Shown piece after piece: positions 1-7,209 of a DNA stretch of 22,972 bases. Under the pieces are notes generated by a model. It worked only from the letters and a program-made list of their open reading frames with translations, was not told where the DNA came from and ran no database searches. A program made the translations under genes and the position numbers. The stretch covers positions 1-22,972 of IMG/VR virus record IMGVR_UViG_3300020162_001647; one strand, written 5' to 3'. The stretch comes from a virus. Position 1 is the stretch's first letter. The number at the start of each line of letters is the position of its first letter.

Positions 1-31
1 AACCCATTGTAGGGTAGATGAAAGGTCGGAC

Positions 32-80
32 AATTTGCGCGGGACACCTTCGGTGAGAGGGATAAGGCCCCCTCCCCTCG
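32..80 (-). ncRNA. Candidate structured RNA element, copy 1
   Basis: GC-rich island in an AT-rich region, lying right after the stop of the FkbM gene and upstream of whatever gene follows beyond the window. Read on the minus strand it starts CGAG, runs through a G tract, TTATCC and CTC, then a hairpin CACC-GAA-GGTG (45-55), and ends CCCGCGCAAATT. GAGGG near the 5' end can pair with CCCTC before the hairpin, and the spare G tract could pair with the CCC after it, giving a pseudoknot. A second copy lies at 826-875. No T tract follows, so it does not look like an intrinsic terminator. An ATG at 5-7 could be the next gene's start. I do not recognise the class; a riboswitch-like leader is an inference. 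Confidence 0.55.
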
Positions 81-82
81 TC

Positions 83-814
83 CTAATAGAACAGATAATC
101 GGCTATACCTACCTGTTTCATCTTGTAGCTATGTTCTTCTAATAGATCTCTATATAAGTCCTTTGTATAGTCTATATCGATTGTTCCGTTATGATCTTTC
201 CATGACTCTATAAGTAGAATAGGTCTACATCTCTTTATAGTCTCTTTACATCCATCTATGGCCTTTCTCTCATATCCTTCTATGTCTAGCTTTATAAAGT
301 CTACCTTAGTAAGATTTAATTCATCTATAGATATAAGTTCTACATCATATTGTTCTTCTTCTTTAGGATGCCATTCTCTATTGAAATGTTCTCCTATACT
401 ATTATCTTTTAATCCTGATGATCCTATATTACCTTCTGATATCCATCCCCATGTACTTATGCCTCTATTACTGGATAAGCCTCTATGGTCAAGTCTTACG
501 TTTGTACATCCATTTAGCTTTATATTCTCTCTCAATAGATCATAAGATGGTCTTAATGGTTCAAAGGCATATACCTTATCGGCTAGTTTAGATAGCTTTA
601 TAGTATGGATGCCTATATGAGCTCCTCCATCTATTGCTACCATATCCTTTGTTATACACTCTTCGAATACGTTTTGTATATTCTGCTCCCATATCGTACC
701 TTTCTTTACTTCATTACCTACAAAGCAGTCTTCATAAGTTTTAAAGTAAGCCGATTCATTACCGTAAAAGGTCTTGACTTCGTATATGTTAGGATCTACA
801 TTGTATTTACTCAT
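83..814 (-). CDS. FkbM family methyltransferase
   Basis: SAM-dependent methyltransferase of the FkbM family, which usually O-methylates sugars or similar small substrates. The 243-residue protein has a Rossmann-type SAM site AIDGGAHIG (about residues 60-68), an acidic strand end FEPLRP (84-89) and the family block KLDIEGYE (175-182) followed by a hydrophobic strand ending IES. The ATG at 814 lies about 10 bases after the conserved CGCGCAAATTT end of the structured element at 826-875, so the element forms its leader. Glycosyltransferase-like genes at 1740-3554 lie upstream in the same direction, so the substrate may be a glycan on the virion or host surface. Family is fairly sure; substrate is unknown. 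Confidence 0.88.
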   Translation of the reverse strand: MSKYNVDPNIYEVKTFYGNESAYFKTYEDCFVGNEVKKGTIWEQNIQNVFEECITKDMVAIDGGAHIGIHTIKLSKLADKVYAFEPLRPSYDLLRENIKLNGCTNVRLDHRGLSSNRGISTWGWISEGNIGSSGLKDNSIGEHFNREWHPKEEEQYDVELISIDELNLTKVDFIKLDIEGYERKAIDGCKETIKRCRPILLIESWKDHNGTIDIDYTKDLYRDLLEEHSYKMKQVGIADYLFY

Positions 815-825
815 AACACTTGTTA

Positions 826-875
826 AATTTGCGCGGGTCGACTTCGTCGGAGAGGATAAAGCGCCCCCCCACTCG
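826..875 (-). ncRNA. Candidate structured RNA element, copy 2 (leader of FkbM gene)
   Basis: Fills the gap between the stop of the 876-1073 gene and the start of the FkbM gene. Same layout as copy 1 on the minus strand: CGAG, G tract, TTTATCC, CTC, hairpin CGAC-GAA-GTCG (839-849), then CCCGCGCAAATT. The hairpin arms differ from copy 1 (CACC/GGTG) at two positions, each with the matching change on the other side, while the GAA loop and both flanks are kept. That is covariation and favours a selected RNA structure. GAGTGG can pair with CCTCTC with one mismatch, matching the outer stem of copy 1. Position suggests cis-regulation of the FkbM gene; the ligand or role is unknown. Confidence 0.6.
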
Positions 876-1073
876 CTACTTTCCGGACTTCTCTTTAATC
901 CAATTGTACATATAGTCTATAGCCTTCCAATGTGATATACCTTTATTACCGTCTTTGTCTGTTATCACACAAGGACTATCATCAAAGATACTCCTATTAC
1001 ACTTATCGCACCAATCGGTATTGTCTAAGTCTAATAAACTCTCACAACATTCACATTTGATTGTATTCTCCAT
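876..1073 (-). CDS. Small zinc-finger-like hypothetical protein
   Basis: 65 residues, not recognised. The N-terminal half carries two cysteine pairs, CECC (about residues 7-10) and CDKC (22-25), spaced like a small treble-clef or ribbon zinc site, with a further Cys at 35. The C-terminal half is charged and aromatic with no motif. It lies 6 bases downstream of the 1080-1322 gene and its stop codon abuts the structured RNA element. Zinc binding is an inference from the cysteine spacing. Confidence 0.65.
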   Translation of the reverse strand: MENTIKCECCESLLDLDNTDWCDKCNRSIFDDSPCVITDKDGNKGISHWKAIDYMYNWIKEKSGK

Positions 1074-1079
1074 ATTCTA

Positions 1080-1322
1080 TTATTTGTATAGTCCGTCATA
1101 CAGTCCTTCATCATATCCATCCATCCATACCTCTTGATATACTGCCTCTAGATTCTCGGGTCTTCTACCGGTCTTTCTTAGCTGGGGATTAGTCTCTATT
1201 ATGTGCGCTATTGCATGGACTATCTCTTCGGTGCCGAAATGAGTCTTCCAATCGCATTCATCTGCTACTTGATTTACCCACTCCATATACAACCTATGAA
1301 GTTCTTCTTTATCTATTACCAT
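1080..1322 (-). CDS. Hypothetical protein, 80 aa
   Basis: Not recognised. Acidic protein with predicted helices, including HAIAHIIE near residue 40, and an aromatic acidic tail. It starts one base after the stop of the coiled-coil gene upstream and ends six bases before the zinc-finger-like gene, so it belongs to the same co-transcribed run of small phage-style genes. No signal peptide, membrane segment or catalytic motif is visible. Confidence 0.65.
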   Translation of the reverse strand: MVIDKEELHRLYMEWVNQVADECDWKTHFGTEEIVHAIAHIIETNPQLRKTGRRPENLEAVYQEVWMDGYDEGLYDGLYK

Positions 1323-1323
1323 A

Positions 1324-1506
1324 TTAAGGTTTTTGTCTATCAGCTCTTTCGATATCTCTCTTAAGCTTATTAACTGTTCTTTGTTTACTCTTTATTGCTA
1401 CAGACTTAGCCCACTTCCCCATATTGTTTACAGGTACTCTTTCTTCCCATTCTTCGAGCTCATGCTCGGCTTTCTTTAATCGTTGCTTTAGTTTATTGCT
1501 TGCCAT
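1324..1506 (-). CDS. Small basic coiled-coil hypothetical protein
   Basis: 60 residues, highly charged. Residues 3-24 form a likely amphipathic helix (KLKQRLKKAEHELEEWEERV) and residues 40-57 form another basic one. It overlaps the end of the 1493-1735 gene by 14 bases, which supports translational coupling. No family is recognised; a protein- or nucleic-acid-binding accessory would fit the charge but is not shown. Confidence 0.6.
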   Translation of the reverse strand: MASNKLKQRLKKAEHELEEWEERVPVNNMGKWAKSVAIKSKQRTVNKLKRDIERADRQKP

Positions 1507-1735
1507 TGGGTAACACTTTGCTTATTCTATCAAATAGTTTCTGTAAATCTTCTACTCCTTCAACAGCCCATTGGTCTGTCTTTAGTATATAAAATGCTCC
1601 TCCATCTCTATCAATACCTAAAGATGATTCCATTCTAATCTCTAAATCCTCTATCTCATCTCTTCCACCATCAACACAATTTGCTTCTTGGCTAAAAAGA
1701 AAGGTAGCTGATTCTAACATTGGTCGTTCTTCCAT
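1493..1735 (-). CDS. Hypothetical protein, 80 aa (phage-type)
   Basis: 80 acidic residues. The central stretch LEIRMESSLGIDRDGG, followed by FYILKTDQWAVEGVEDL, resembles a recurrent uncharacterised protein that I associate with large marine phages; that resemblance is from memory and untested. Likely a small alpha/beta domain with beta strands at 30-55 and a terminal helix. It sits four bases after the glycosyltransferase-like gene at 1740-2381 and overlaps the next gene. No catalytic motif is seen. Confidence 0.65.
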   Translation of the reverse strand: MEERPMLESATFLFSQEANCVDGGRDEIEDLEIRMESSLGIDRDGGAFYILKTDQWAVEGVEDLQKLFDRISKVLPNGKQ

Positions 1736-1739
1736 AACT

Positions 1740-2381
1740 TTATATTAAAACTTCTTTTGATTCTATTCCTAACTTATCTAATACTATACTTAAAGCTAAT
1801 CCTTCTGCTCCTCCTAATGCAAATGGCGTCTTATTGTATGTATCTTTGTTCATTAGAGACATATAGGTAAAGACTGGAGCTATTGTTTCTAGTTCGTACC
1901 TTATTGCTTGATGGTCTATATCATCTCTAAAGAACATCACATACTCCCATATCGTCTTCCAATCCTTATACTCTATGCCTCTGTACTCGCAATACTCTTT
2001 TAAATACTTAAAGCATGGATTGATATTCTTATAATGTCCAAAGTCACCTTCCGGCCAGCTGCCTTGATAGGTTATCTGATGGTGTTGGGACTTCTCCAGG
2101 AAGCTTTTTATTCTATGCTCATCATAATACTTGTCAGCATCTAAATGCAAGACGTTACAATTATATTCCTCTACTAAGTCTAAACAAAAGAGAAGCTTAT
2201 CTAGATAGGTAAAGATCTGTCTAGTATATACATAAACGTCTTCTGGATCAAATAAGTCCTGACGATTAGTTAACACCCTTACTGTATAGCCTTGCTCTTT
2301 TAGAAATCTATAAGTTCCTATACAGTTACTTACATGATAACTATTAACTCCTACTAAAGATATAACGACATTGTCTTTCAT
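1740..2381 (-). CDS. Putative glycosyltransferase (GT-A like)
   Basis: 213 residues. The N-terminus VVISLVGVNSYHVSNC starts an alpha/beta fold. The block FTYLDKLLFCLDLV (57-70) followed by VLHLDAD (77-83) resembles GT-A nucleotide-sugar transferases, where the DxD pair D81/D83 holds the metal and sugar nucleotide. A later ALGGAEGLALS segment may be part of the acceptor side. Its start codon follows directly on the stop of the DxD protein at 2382-3554, so the two are surely co-expressed and may act on the same glycan. Short for a full GT; donor and acceptor are unknown. Confidence 0.6.
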   Translation of the reverse strand: MKDNVVISLVGVNSYHVSNCIGTYRFLKEQGYTVRVLTNRQDLFDPEDVYVYTRQIFTYLDKLLFCLDLVEEYNCNVLHLDADKYYDEHRIKSFLEKSQHHQITYQGSWPEGDFGHYKNINPCFKYLKEYCEYRGIEYKDWKTIWEYVMFFRDDIDHQAIRYELETIAPVFTYMSLMNKDTYNKTPFALGGAEGLALSIVLDKLGIESKEVLI

Positions 2382-3554
2382 CTATATAACGCTCTTTACT
2401 CCGAACTCAAAACCTGTTAACTCTTCGTATAGTTTTTCCCCTCTTGACTTTAAAGGTAAGTAGTAGCTTGGATAAGTCTTCTTATAGTAGCTATGAACTC
2501 GGTTTATATACTCTATACCAAATTGCTCTGCTATAATTCCTATAGTTAAACATTCAAATAGAGGAGCCCATTTATTAAAGCTTGGGTGTAATACTCCTAA
2601 GAAGTCATGATTAAAATACTTAACTAAGTCTTCTTTCTTCTCTATTGTATACTCCTTATACGTGTCTTTATCTAAGGTATAACCTAAGTTAGTAGCTATG
2701 TTTTTAGCCTCCTCTAGCTCTGCTATATAACCATCTTTTAAAGTATATAGTTTAAACTTAAATGGGAATGTATAGTTAAGATAGTCTGTTGTCTTATCCT
2801 TACTACCATAGTCCACATGCATAAAGATATTATCACACACTAGATGTTTATTTTCATCTACTGCTTCCTTATACTCCGGACTAAGTTCCATCAGATAGAG
2901 ATGAATAATCATCTGCTCTACATAGACTCCTCCATAAGTATTCCTATCGATAATACTCTTATGCTTGTAGTAATACGTTAATGCTTTATTAGTTGCTTCA
3001 ATAAAGAGTTTAGGGTCCCTAACATAAGTTAGATTGCCGTTTGGTATCTTCATTAGGTTTACATTAGGAGGGTTGAAGGATTTAAACTCTTCATCGTGTA
3101 AGAAGAATAGACTAGTATAGCATTTTGAAATGTTATTAATATACTGGCTTAGTACTTCCGAATCAACTTTCTCTTTAAACTCTACAGCTTGATCTGAATG
3201 AGCATATACTACCGGGCTTTTACTTTTACTGAAGTCTAGCTTCTTAAAGATAAAAGTATCGGTATCAATATGTAGATAAGGTTCACCAATCTCTCTAAAG
3301 ACTCTCATCTTAGGGTAAGTATAACTCTTACTACTTACTCCTTCAAGGACTGATGTATTAATATCAGTATAGGGTATACCTACATCTTGTATCTGCCGAG
3401 CAATATGTTCATTTGTATAAAGGCTAATGTTACCAAACTCTCTTTGAGCTAGTAACACGCTTAACATTTGACCATACATTAACTCTTTCCAGATTAGGTC
3501 TGGAGCTGGTTTATCACCAAACGCTGTAGGTATGTAGCTATGAATTATTTTCAT
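2382..3554 (-). CDS. Putative glycosyltransferase with DxD motif (DUF6734-like)
   Basis: 390 residues. It opens MKIIHSYIPT, and residues 80-99 read YPKMRVFREIGEPYLHIDTD, where D97-T-D99 is the metal/nucleotide-sugar site of GT-A enzymes, preceded by a Lys/Arg helix typical of that fold. The opening and layout recall DUF6734, a glycosyltransferase-like family I associate with Bacteroidota and phages; this assignment is from memory. The C-terminal third is rich in Tyr and Lys and not recognised. No membrane segment, so it should be cytosolic. It forms a pair with the shorter GT-like gene that follows it. Confidence 0.65.
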   Translation of the reverse strand: MKIIHSYIPTAFGDKPAPDLIWKELMYGQMLSVLLAQREFGNISLYTNEHIARQIQDVGIPYTDINTSVLEGVSSKSYTYPKMRVFREIGEPYLHIDTDTFIFKKLDFSKSKSPVVYAHSDQAVEFKEKVDSEVLSQYINNISKCYTSLFFLHDEEFKSFNPPNVNLMKIPNGNLTYVRDPKLFIEATNKALTYYYKHKSIIDRNTYGGVYVEQMIIHLYLMELSPEYKEAVDENKHLVCDNIFMHVDYGSKDKTTDYLNYTFPFKFKLYTLKDGYIAELEEAKNIATNLGYTLDKDTYKEYTIEKKEDLVKYFNHDFLGVLHPSFNKWAPLFECLTIGIIAEQFGIEYINRVHSYYKKTYPSYYLPLKSRGEKLYEELTGFEFGVKSVI

Positions 3555-3557
3555 AAA

Positions 3558-3815
3558 CTATCGAGTATAACAGTTTTTAGAAGCCAATGTATATAGCTTT
3601 AAATACTTGAGTGATGTATCATCTGCTCTAGTAATTGCAGCATACAAATCATTATCGCAAAGAGCTTCTACAAAGCCTCCGCCTTGCCATACTCCGTCTC
3701 TATGCATCATAATATTTGATACCATTCGAATGGCAGTAGCATCTTCTACGTTCCATCCTTTTAAAAACTGTTCTGCCGCTTTAAGGCACTTCTCGTGGTG
3801 AGTCTCTCTATTCAT
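3558..3815 (-). CDS. Hypothetical protein, 85 aa
   Basis: Not recognised. Mostly helical, with HHEKCLKAAEQFLKGW at the N-terminus and a glycine-rich turn WQGGGF near residue 45. The start overlaps the stop of the upstream gene by 4 bases (ATGA), a common coupling arrangement, and the stop lies 3 bases before the glycosyltransferase-like gene. Confidence 0.65.
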   Translation of the reverse strand: MNRETHHEKCLKAAEQFLKGWNVEDATAIRMVSNIMMHRDGVWQGGGFVEALCDNDLYAAITRADDTSLKYLKLYTLASKNCYTR

Positions 3816-4015
3816 AACTTATTATTTTTTATATGTTTTGCTAATGCATGCTTATAATTCATCTCATGGTTGAGTTGATCATTAGCTAAGATTCTCTCTT
3901 GATTCTCTTCCCACCATTCTTTATAGTCTTTTGACACGATAGAAGGTTTCAAGATTTCGTCTACTATAAGACCATCCTCTACCATCTCTTTATACTTCTT
4001 GATTGAATCGCTCAT
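3812..4015 (-). CDS. Hypothetical protein, 67 aa
   Basis: Not recognised. Charged and helical, with several Trp/Tyr/His residues (DYKEWWEEN near residue 30). No signal or membrane segment. It overlaps the end of the 3990-4277 gene by 26 bases and is coupled by ATGA to the next gene. Small phage ORFan by context. Confidence 0.6.
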   Translation of the reverse strand: MSDSIKKYKEMVEDGLIVDEILKPSIVSKDYKEWWEENQERILANDQLNHEMNYKHALAKHIKNNKL

Positions 4016-4277
4016 ATTCTTGAATTGCTTTTAATAAGTAAGTTACTTCTTCTTCGTCTAAATAACCTTGTACATCTCCTCCAGCTACTTCATTATCGTA
4101 ATGCAAGTCCCCATTAGAGTCTAATACTGCTAATTCATATTTACCGTCTTTACCGCCATAAGAATAGTCATGGCGTACTACAGATGCTCCCCATCCGTTA
4201 TCAAACATAATGCGGCTCATAATGCCTCTACTGTCAACTGGGTGTGGAGTAAATTTTAAATCGTTGAATGTTTTCAT
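3990..4277 (-). CDS. Hypothetical protein, 95 aa
   Basis: Not recognised. It looks like a small beta-rich domain (MFDNGWGASVVRHDYSYGGK near residues 24-43, then YELAVLDSNGDLHYD) followed by a C-terminal helix. The sequence pattern suggests a compact cytosolic fold. Its ATG is preceded by AAAGGTT, the same start context as five other genes here (6303, 7180, 10324, 10667, 11092), which suggests shared translational control. A weak promoter-like box (TATATTTAA on the minus strand near 4299-4307) lies upstream. Confidence 0.65.
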   Translation of the reverse strand: MKTFNDLKFTPHPVDSRGIMSRIMFDNGWGASVVRHDYSYGGKDGKYELAVLDSNGDLHYDNEVAGGDVQGYLDEEEVTYLLKAIQEYERFNQEV

Positions 4278-4331
4278 AACCTTTATTTGTTTTTATTTAT
4301 TAAATATACGAAAAAATACGCTAATATTCTA

Positions 4332-4844
4332 CTACTTCCAGTGGTTGTTTTCCTTCTCCCACCAGAAAGTTAAGTCGTTAAACTTATCGTCATAGTACTC
4401 TGCTATGTAATCACACTCGATAGCTGAACCTTTACTCTGGAATAGAGTAGTTGTTATAACCGGGTTATCCATTTCTAGAGATTGTCTCATCAGATTTATT
4501 AATGAGTTATAATTTGATCCTCTAATTACTCCTGCTTCAACTAAGATAATAGTTTTAACTCCTATTGATTCTCTATGCAATAAGAACATTGAACAGGCTT
4601 CATTTACAAACCTAGTATCCCATTGCTGGTCTGGATACGGAACATCTACTCCAAAGCCATCTGCTATCTCACCTTCATGAGTAAGCTCATGTCTAATAAT
4701 CTGTCCGGCAATTGAGGAGTAGTCTGTTGATACAGTAACTACAATACTATTACTAGCGTTATAACCATCTCTCTTTAGAGCTTCTGCAATCGATTTGATA
4801 CATTCTAACTCTCTGGTTAGGCTAACGTGTAGTTCAGTTCTCAT
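4332..4844 (-). CDS. Phosphoribosyltransferase-like protein
   Basis: 170 residues from the ATG at 4844; a GTG at 4865 would add seven residues, but the ATG overlaps the upstream gene by only 11 bases. Central beta-helix units, a long hydrophobic strand KTIILVEAGVIRGSNY (about residues 97-112) and a following VITTTL strand resemble the PRPP loop region of type I phosphoribosyltransferases, although the usual acidic pair is replaced by VEAG. The C-terminus is acidic and Trp-rich. I associate similar proteins with marine T4-like phages. PRTase activity is doubtful because of the changed loop; it may be a non-catalytic relative. Confidence 0.5.
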   Translation of the reverse strand: MRTELHVSLTRELECIKSIAEALKRDGYNASNSIVVTVSTDYSSIAGQIIRHELTHEGEIADGFGVDVPYPDQQWDTRFVNEACSMFLLHRESIGVKTIILVEAGVIRGSNYNSLINLMRQSLEMDNPVITTTLFQSKGSAIECDYIAEYYDDKFNDLTFWWEKENNHWK

Positions 4845-5121
4845 TTTCTCTAGTTTTAAGTCCACAGTATAAATTTAGAAACGCCATTTCTCTCTCTACT
4901 AGCTTCTTAGGTAACCTTTTCTTCTTCTTGATATGCTCTATACCCCATTTCATCCACTCTTTATTTTCATCTTCCGTCATTGTATATTGCTGATACCAGT
5001 TATCTTTCCGGCCTTCGACATCTTCAAACTTGAGGTCATGTCCGGCAATTTCAAACATCTTATCGATAAGTTCTTTTAGGATTAGCCTCTCTTTACTCTG
5101 CTTTTGTTCTATTCGAGTCAT
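4834..5121 (-). CDS. Hypothetical protein, 95 aa (phage-type)
   Basis: Charged helical protein. The middle block GHDLKFEDVEGRKDNWYQQ (about 28-46), followed by a Lys-rich helix and REMAFLNLYCGL, resembles a recurrent uncharacterised protein of T4-like marine phages, as far as I recall. It overlaps the genes on both sides: 4 bases with 5118-5717 and 11 with the PRTase-like gene. Function unknown. Confidence 0.65.
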   Translation of the reverse strand: MTRIEQKQSKERLILKELIDKMFEIAGHDLKFEDVEGRKDNWYQQYTMTEDENKEWMKWGIEHIKKKKRLPKKLVEREMAFLNLYCGLKTRENEN

Positions 5122-5717
5122 AGATATTTAGGTTTAATTATCTTAGTATAGTAATCTGTCGTTACAGGTTCTTCACCTTGTGCGTGAGAAGTCCAAGTCT
5201 GTGGATATTCACTCCTACATTCCTCTATTCTCTCTCGTCTTGACTTAGTCTTATCTGTATCGTTATAATAGTATAACCAAGGTTCCCAATAATGACAATG
5301 GTATTTGCTATAAATAGTTACCGCTATCTGGTAGCCAAAGAATACAAATGAAAATACCGGGTTCCATTCATGTCTGTAATCAGTACTAGTCCACTTCGTC
5401 TTATATCCTAATCCGCAATAACTAAATCCTACTTTCATTGGAACAAAGAATCTACATCTCATCTTCTCTTTATAGACATCTTCAAATGATCTTATAGTCC
5501 GGGTATAGTCAGTATTCTGTTCGTTCCACTTTTCTGCCTCTCTAATCTCTTTTGCAGCTGCTTCTGCTGCTAGTTTAGGAGTAGCCTTAACCGTTCTTCT
5601 AGGAAGAAAATAAGGCGTACCTATTTGTGTCTTACCGGCATAAAAGCCAACACTAAAAGGCTTGAATGGGCTATTCAAAATTCTTAACCAATATAGACTC
5701 TTAAAAAAGTATTTCAT
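5118..5717 (-). CDS. Hypothetical protein, 199 aa, aromatic-rich
   Basis: Not recognised. Rich in Tyr, Trp and Phe, with hydrophobic beta-like stretches (FSFVFFGYQIAVTIYS near residues 122-137) but no clear transmembrane helix, and a central Ala/Glu-rich helix (LAAEAAAKEIREAEKW, about 49-64). The C-terminus is charged. It is coupled to the downstream gene by a 4-base overlap. Could be virion-associated, but nothing in the sequence proves it. Confidence 0.6.
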   Translation of the reverse strand: MKYFFKSLYWLRILNSPFKPFSVGFYAGKTQIGTPYFLPRRTVKATPKLAAEAAAKEIREAEKWNEQNTDYTRTIRSFEDVYKEKMRCRFFVPMKVGFSYCGLGYKTKWTSTDYRHEWNPVFSFVFFGYQIAVTIYSKYHCHYWEPWLYYYNDTDKTKSRRERIEECRSEYPQTWTSHAQGEEPVTTDYYTKIIKPKYL

Positions 5718-5722
5718 ATAAT

Positions 5723-6007
5723 TTATTTTACAAGTCCTAGAGTCTTTGCTCTATAATAACCGACCATTCTTCCGTTAGCAGGATTTAAAAACTGCTGCTG
5801 AGACTTAGGAAGCTTTTTATTAGCTTTCTTAAGCTGCTGGTCTGGAGTTAAGAAATCCTTAGGGTAGACAATCTCTACCTCTATAGGACCTCTCGTAAAC
5901 TTATCTAAGTCATACTTCCAGATTGAAACCGATCCATCTGAGTCTTTATACTCATGCTGGAACTTTCTAGGATTACCTACTATATTCATCGAATTTTTCT
6001 TTTGCAT
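5723..6007 (-). CDS. Hypothetical protein, 94 aa
   Basis: Start chosen at the ATG at 6007. A GTG two codons upstream and an internal ATG at 5989 are alternatives. Residues 10-50 read as beta strands (SVSIWKYDLDKF, PIEVEIVYP) followed by a Gln/Lys-rich helix and a basic end. Not recognised. The start lies inside the preceding 40-residue gene. Confidence 0.6.
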   Translation of the reverse strand: MQKKNSMNIVGNPRKFQHEYKDSDGSVSIWKYDLDKFTRGPIEVEIVYPKDFLTPDQQLKKANKKLPKSQQQFLNPANGRMVGYYRAKTLGLVK

Positions 6008-6095
6008 ATTCACTAGCTTCTTCTTCTGATAGGCCCATTGCTAGGCCGACTTCATAGTAGTGTTCTAAGAACACTTGGTTTGCATTATGACTCAT
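5973..6095 (-). CDS. Small hypothetical protein, 40 aa
   Basis: Short ORF from the ATG at 6095 to TAA at 5973. The product is acidic and helical (MSHNANQVFLEHYYEVGLAM, then a Glu-rich helix ending DEYSR). It overlaps the end of the 6085-6303 gene by 11 bases and the start of the 5723-6007 gene by 35, the same coupled style as its neighbours, and it fills a stretch that would otherwise be empty. Supported only by context and composition. Confidence 0.5.
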   Translation of the reverse strand: MSHNANQVFLEHYYEVGLAMGLSEEEASEYAKEKFDEYSR

Positions 6096-6303
6096 ATACT
6101 ACCTCCTCTTCTTTTATGATGGTAGTCCCACCAGACTTAAAACTGCTCTTAATAGCTTCATAAGCTTCTAAGGCTTCTTCTTCTGTGTACTTTAAAGCAA
6201 GACAATTAGGTCCTGCCCATACGAAGTATTTGGTTACCATATCCATGGTACTAGAATCCCATTTTACTTCTTTTTCGATTTTAAATTTACAGTAACTTTT
6301 CAT
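6085..6303 (-). CDS. Hypothetical protein, 72 aa
   Basis: Not recognised. Beta strands at the N-terminus (SYCKFKIEKEVKWD, then TKYFVWAG) and a helix TEEEALEAYEAIKSSF (40-55), a typical small alpha/beta domain. The ATG follows the AAAGGTT context shared with five other genes. The 76-base region upstream (6304-6379) is A/T-rich and holds only a weak promoter-like match. Confidence 0.65.
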   Translation of the reverse strand: MKSYCKFKIEKEVKWDSSTMDMVTKYFVWAGPNCLALKYTEEEALEAYEAIKSSFKSGGTTIIKEEEVVYES

Positions 6304-6379
6304 AACCTTTATTTTTTTATTTATGTTTATTAACCTAATTAATTACGTATTCTCTTGTTTACTATGTAGATACCCCTAG

Positions 6380-7180
6380 TTAAGCAACAATTGATTCTCT
6401 ATAGTAAGAAAGTAAGCTTTCTACTTTATCCATTCTAACCTTATCTGCAGTAGTAACATTATCATGGATATTGCCATCCCAATCTTTATAACGGGTAACA
6501 ATCTCTAAGTCGGCAGATTTACCAGAAGCAGTCTTCTTAACAACTTTGATCTTAAAGATATTTCTTATTGACCAGTCCCAACGTGCTTCTAAGCTAGGTA
6601 AGTTATTATACTTATCAGCTACAAACTCAACACCTTCTGTCTCAAGTTTAGCTAAAAGAGCTTGACGTTGTAACTCAGATTGCTCATTACGTAGAGTTCT
6701 TAACTCTCCTTCAATTCTGTATACTTCTTTCTGCTCTGCAGAGTTCCAAGGTAAACTCATTCTGAAAGTCTCTACTAAGTTCGTTTTGTTTTCTTTAACA
6801 AAAGCAGCTACCTTACCTACGGTAATCAAACGATCGAATTCGAAGTCATTATCTACTGTAGTAGAATAAGTGCTAAGTTGGAAGGGCATACCTTCTTTAC
6901 TTCCGTAACTTGATCTACAGATATTGTAAATCTCTTGCTTGTAGTTGTACTCTTTTCCAGATCTATCAGTTCTAACCTGGATACGATTTACTCTGATTCC
7001 TTCACTGTAATCGTTTTCTAAGATATCACCTTCTTCTAAGATGGTACCTAACTGAGCAACCCAAGTTTCTTTAATAAGAGTCTTGTGATTGTCTTCTACA
7101 ACGTAAAGTGCAGATTTAGCTGTTTCTAACTGTGCTTCTAAAGAAGCAATTTCTGAATTGATGATTTCTAAATTTCTCAT
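6380..7180 (-). CDS. Coiled-coil hypothetical protein, 266 aa, with own promoter
   Basis: Not recognised. Residues 1-37 and about 150-185 are likely coiled coils (NSEIASLEAQLETAKSAL; EVYRIEGELRTLRNEQSELQ); the region between and the C-terminus look beta-rich. It has a clear promoter at 7210-7246 and an AAAGGTTATG start, so it is probably well expressed in one phase of infection. Longest of the promoter-driven ORFans here. No enzyme motif. Confidence 0.7.
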   Translation of the reverse strand: MRNLEIINSEIASLEAQLETAKSALYVVEDNHKTLIKETWVAQLGTILEEGDILENDYSEGIRVNRIQVRTDRSGKEYNYKQEIYNICRSSYGSKEGMPFQLSTYSTTVDNDFEFDRLITVGKVAAFVKENKTNLVETFRMSLPWNSAEQKEVYRIEGELRTLRNEQSELQRQALLAKLETEGVEFVADKYNNLPSLEARWDWSIRNIFKIKVVKKTASGKSADLEIVTRYKDWDGNIHDNVTTADKVRMDKVESLLSYYRESIVA

Positions 7181-7209
7181 AACCTTTGTTTTTATATGTT
7201 TTTCTAATA

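Noticed and set aside
32-80. GC-rich element as a Rho-independent terminator
   Set aside because: No T tract follows the hairpin in the direction of transcription, and conservation extends over the whole 50 bases including the loop and 3' flank.
258-826. Plus-strand ORFs opposite the FkbM gene (and similar plus-strand ORFs elsewhere)
   Set aside because: Their products are low-complexity Ser/Leu/Phe/Tyr-rich shadows of well-supported minus-strand genes, with no motifs and no start signals.
826-875. Element as a known riboswitch (preQ1, SAM, SAH, THF, glutamine or ZTP type)
   Set aside because: I compared remembered consensus cores and found no convincing match, so it is left unclassified.
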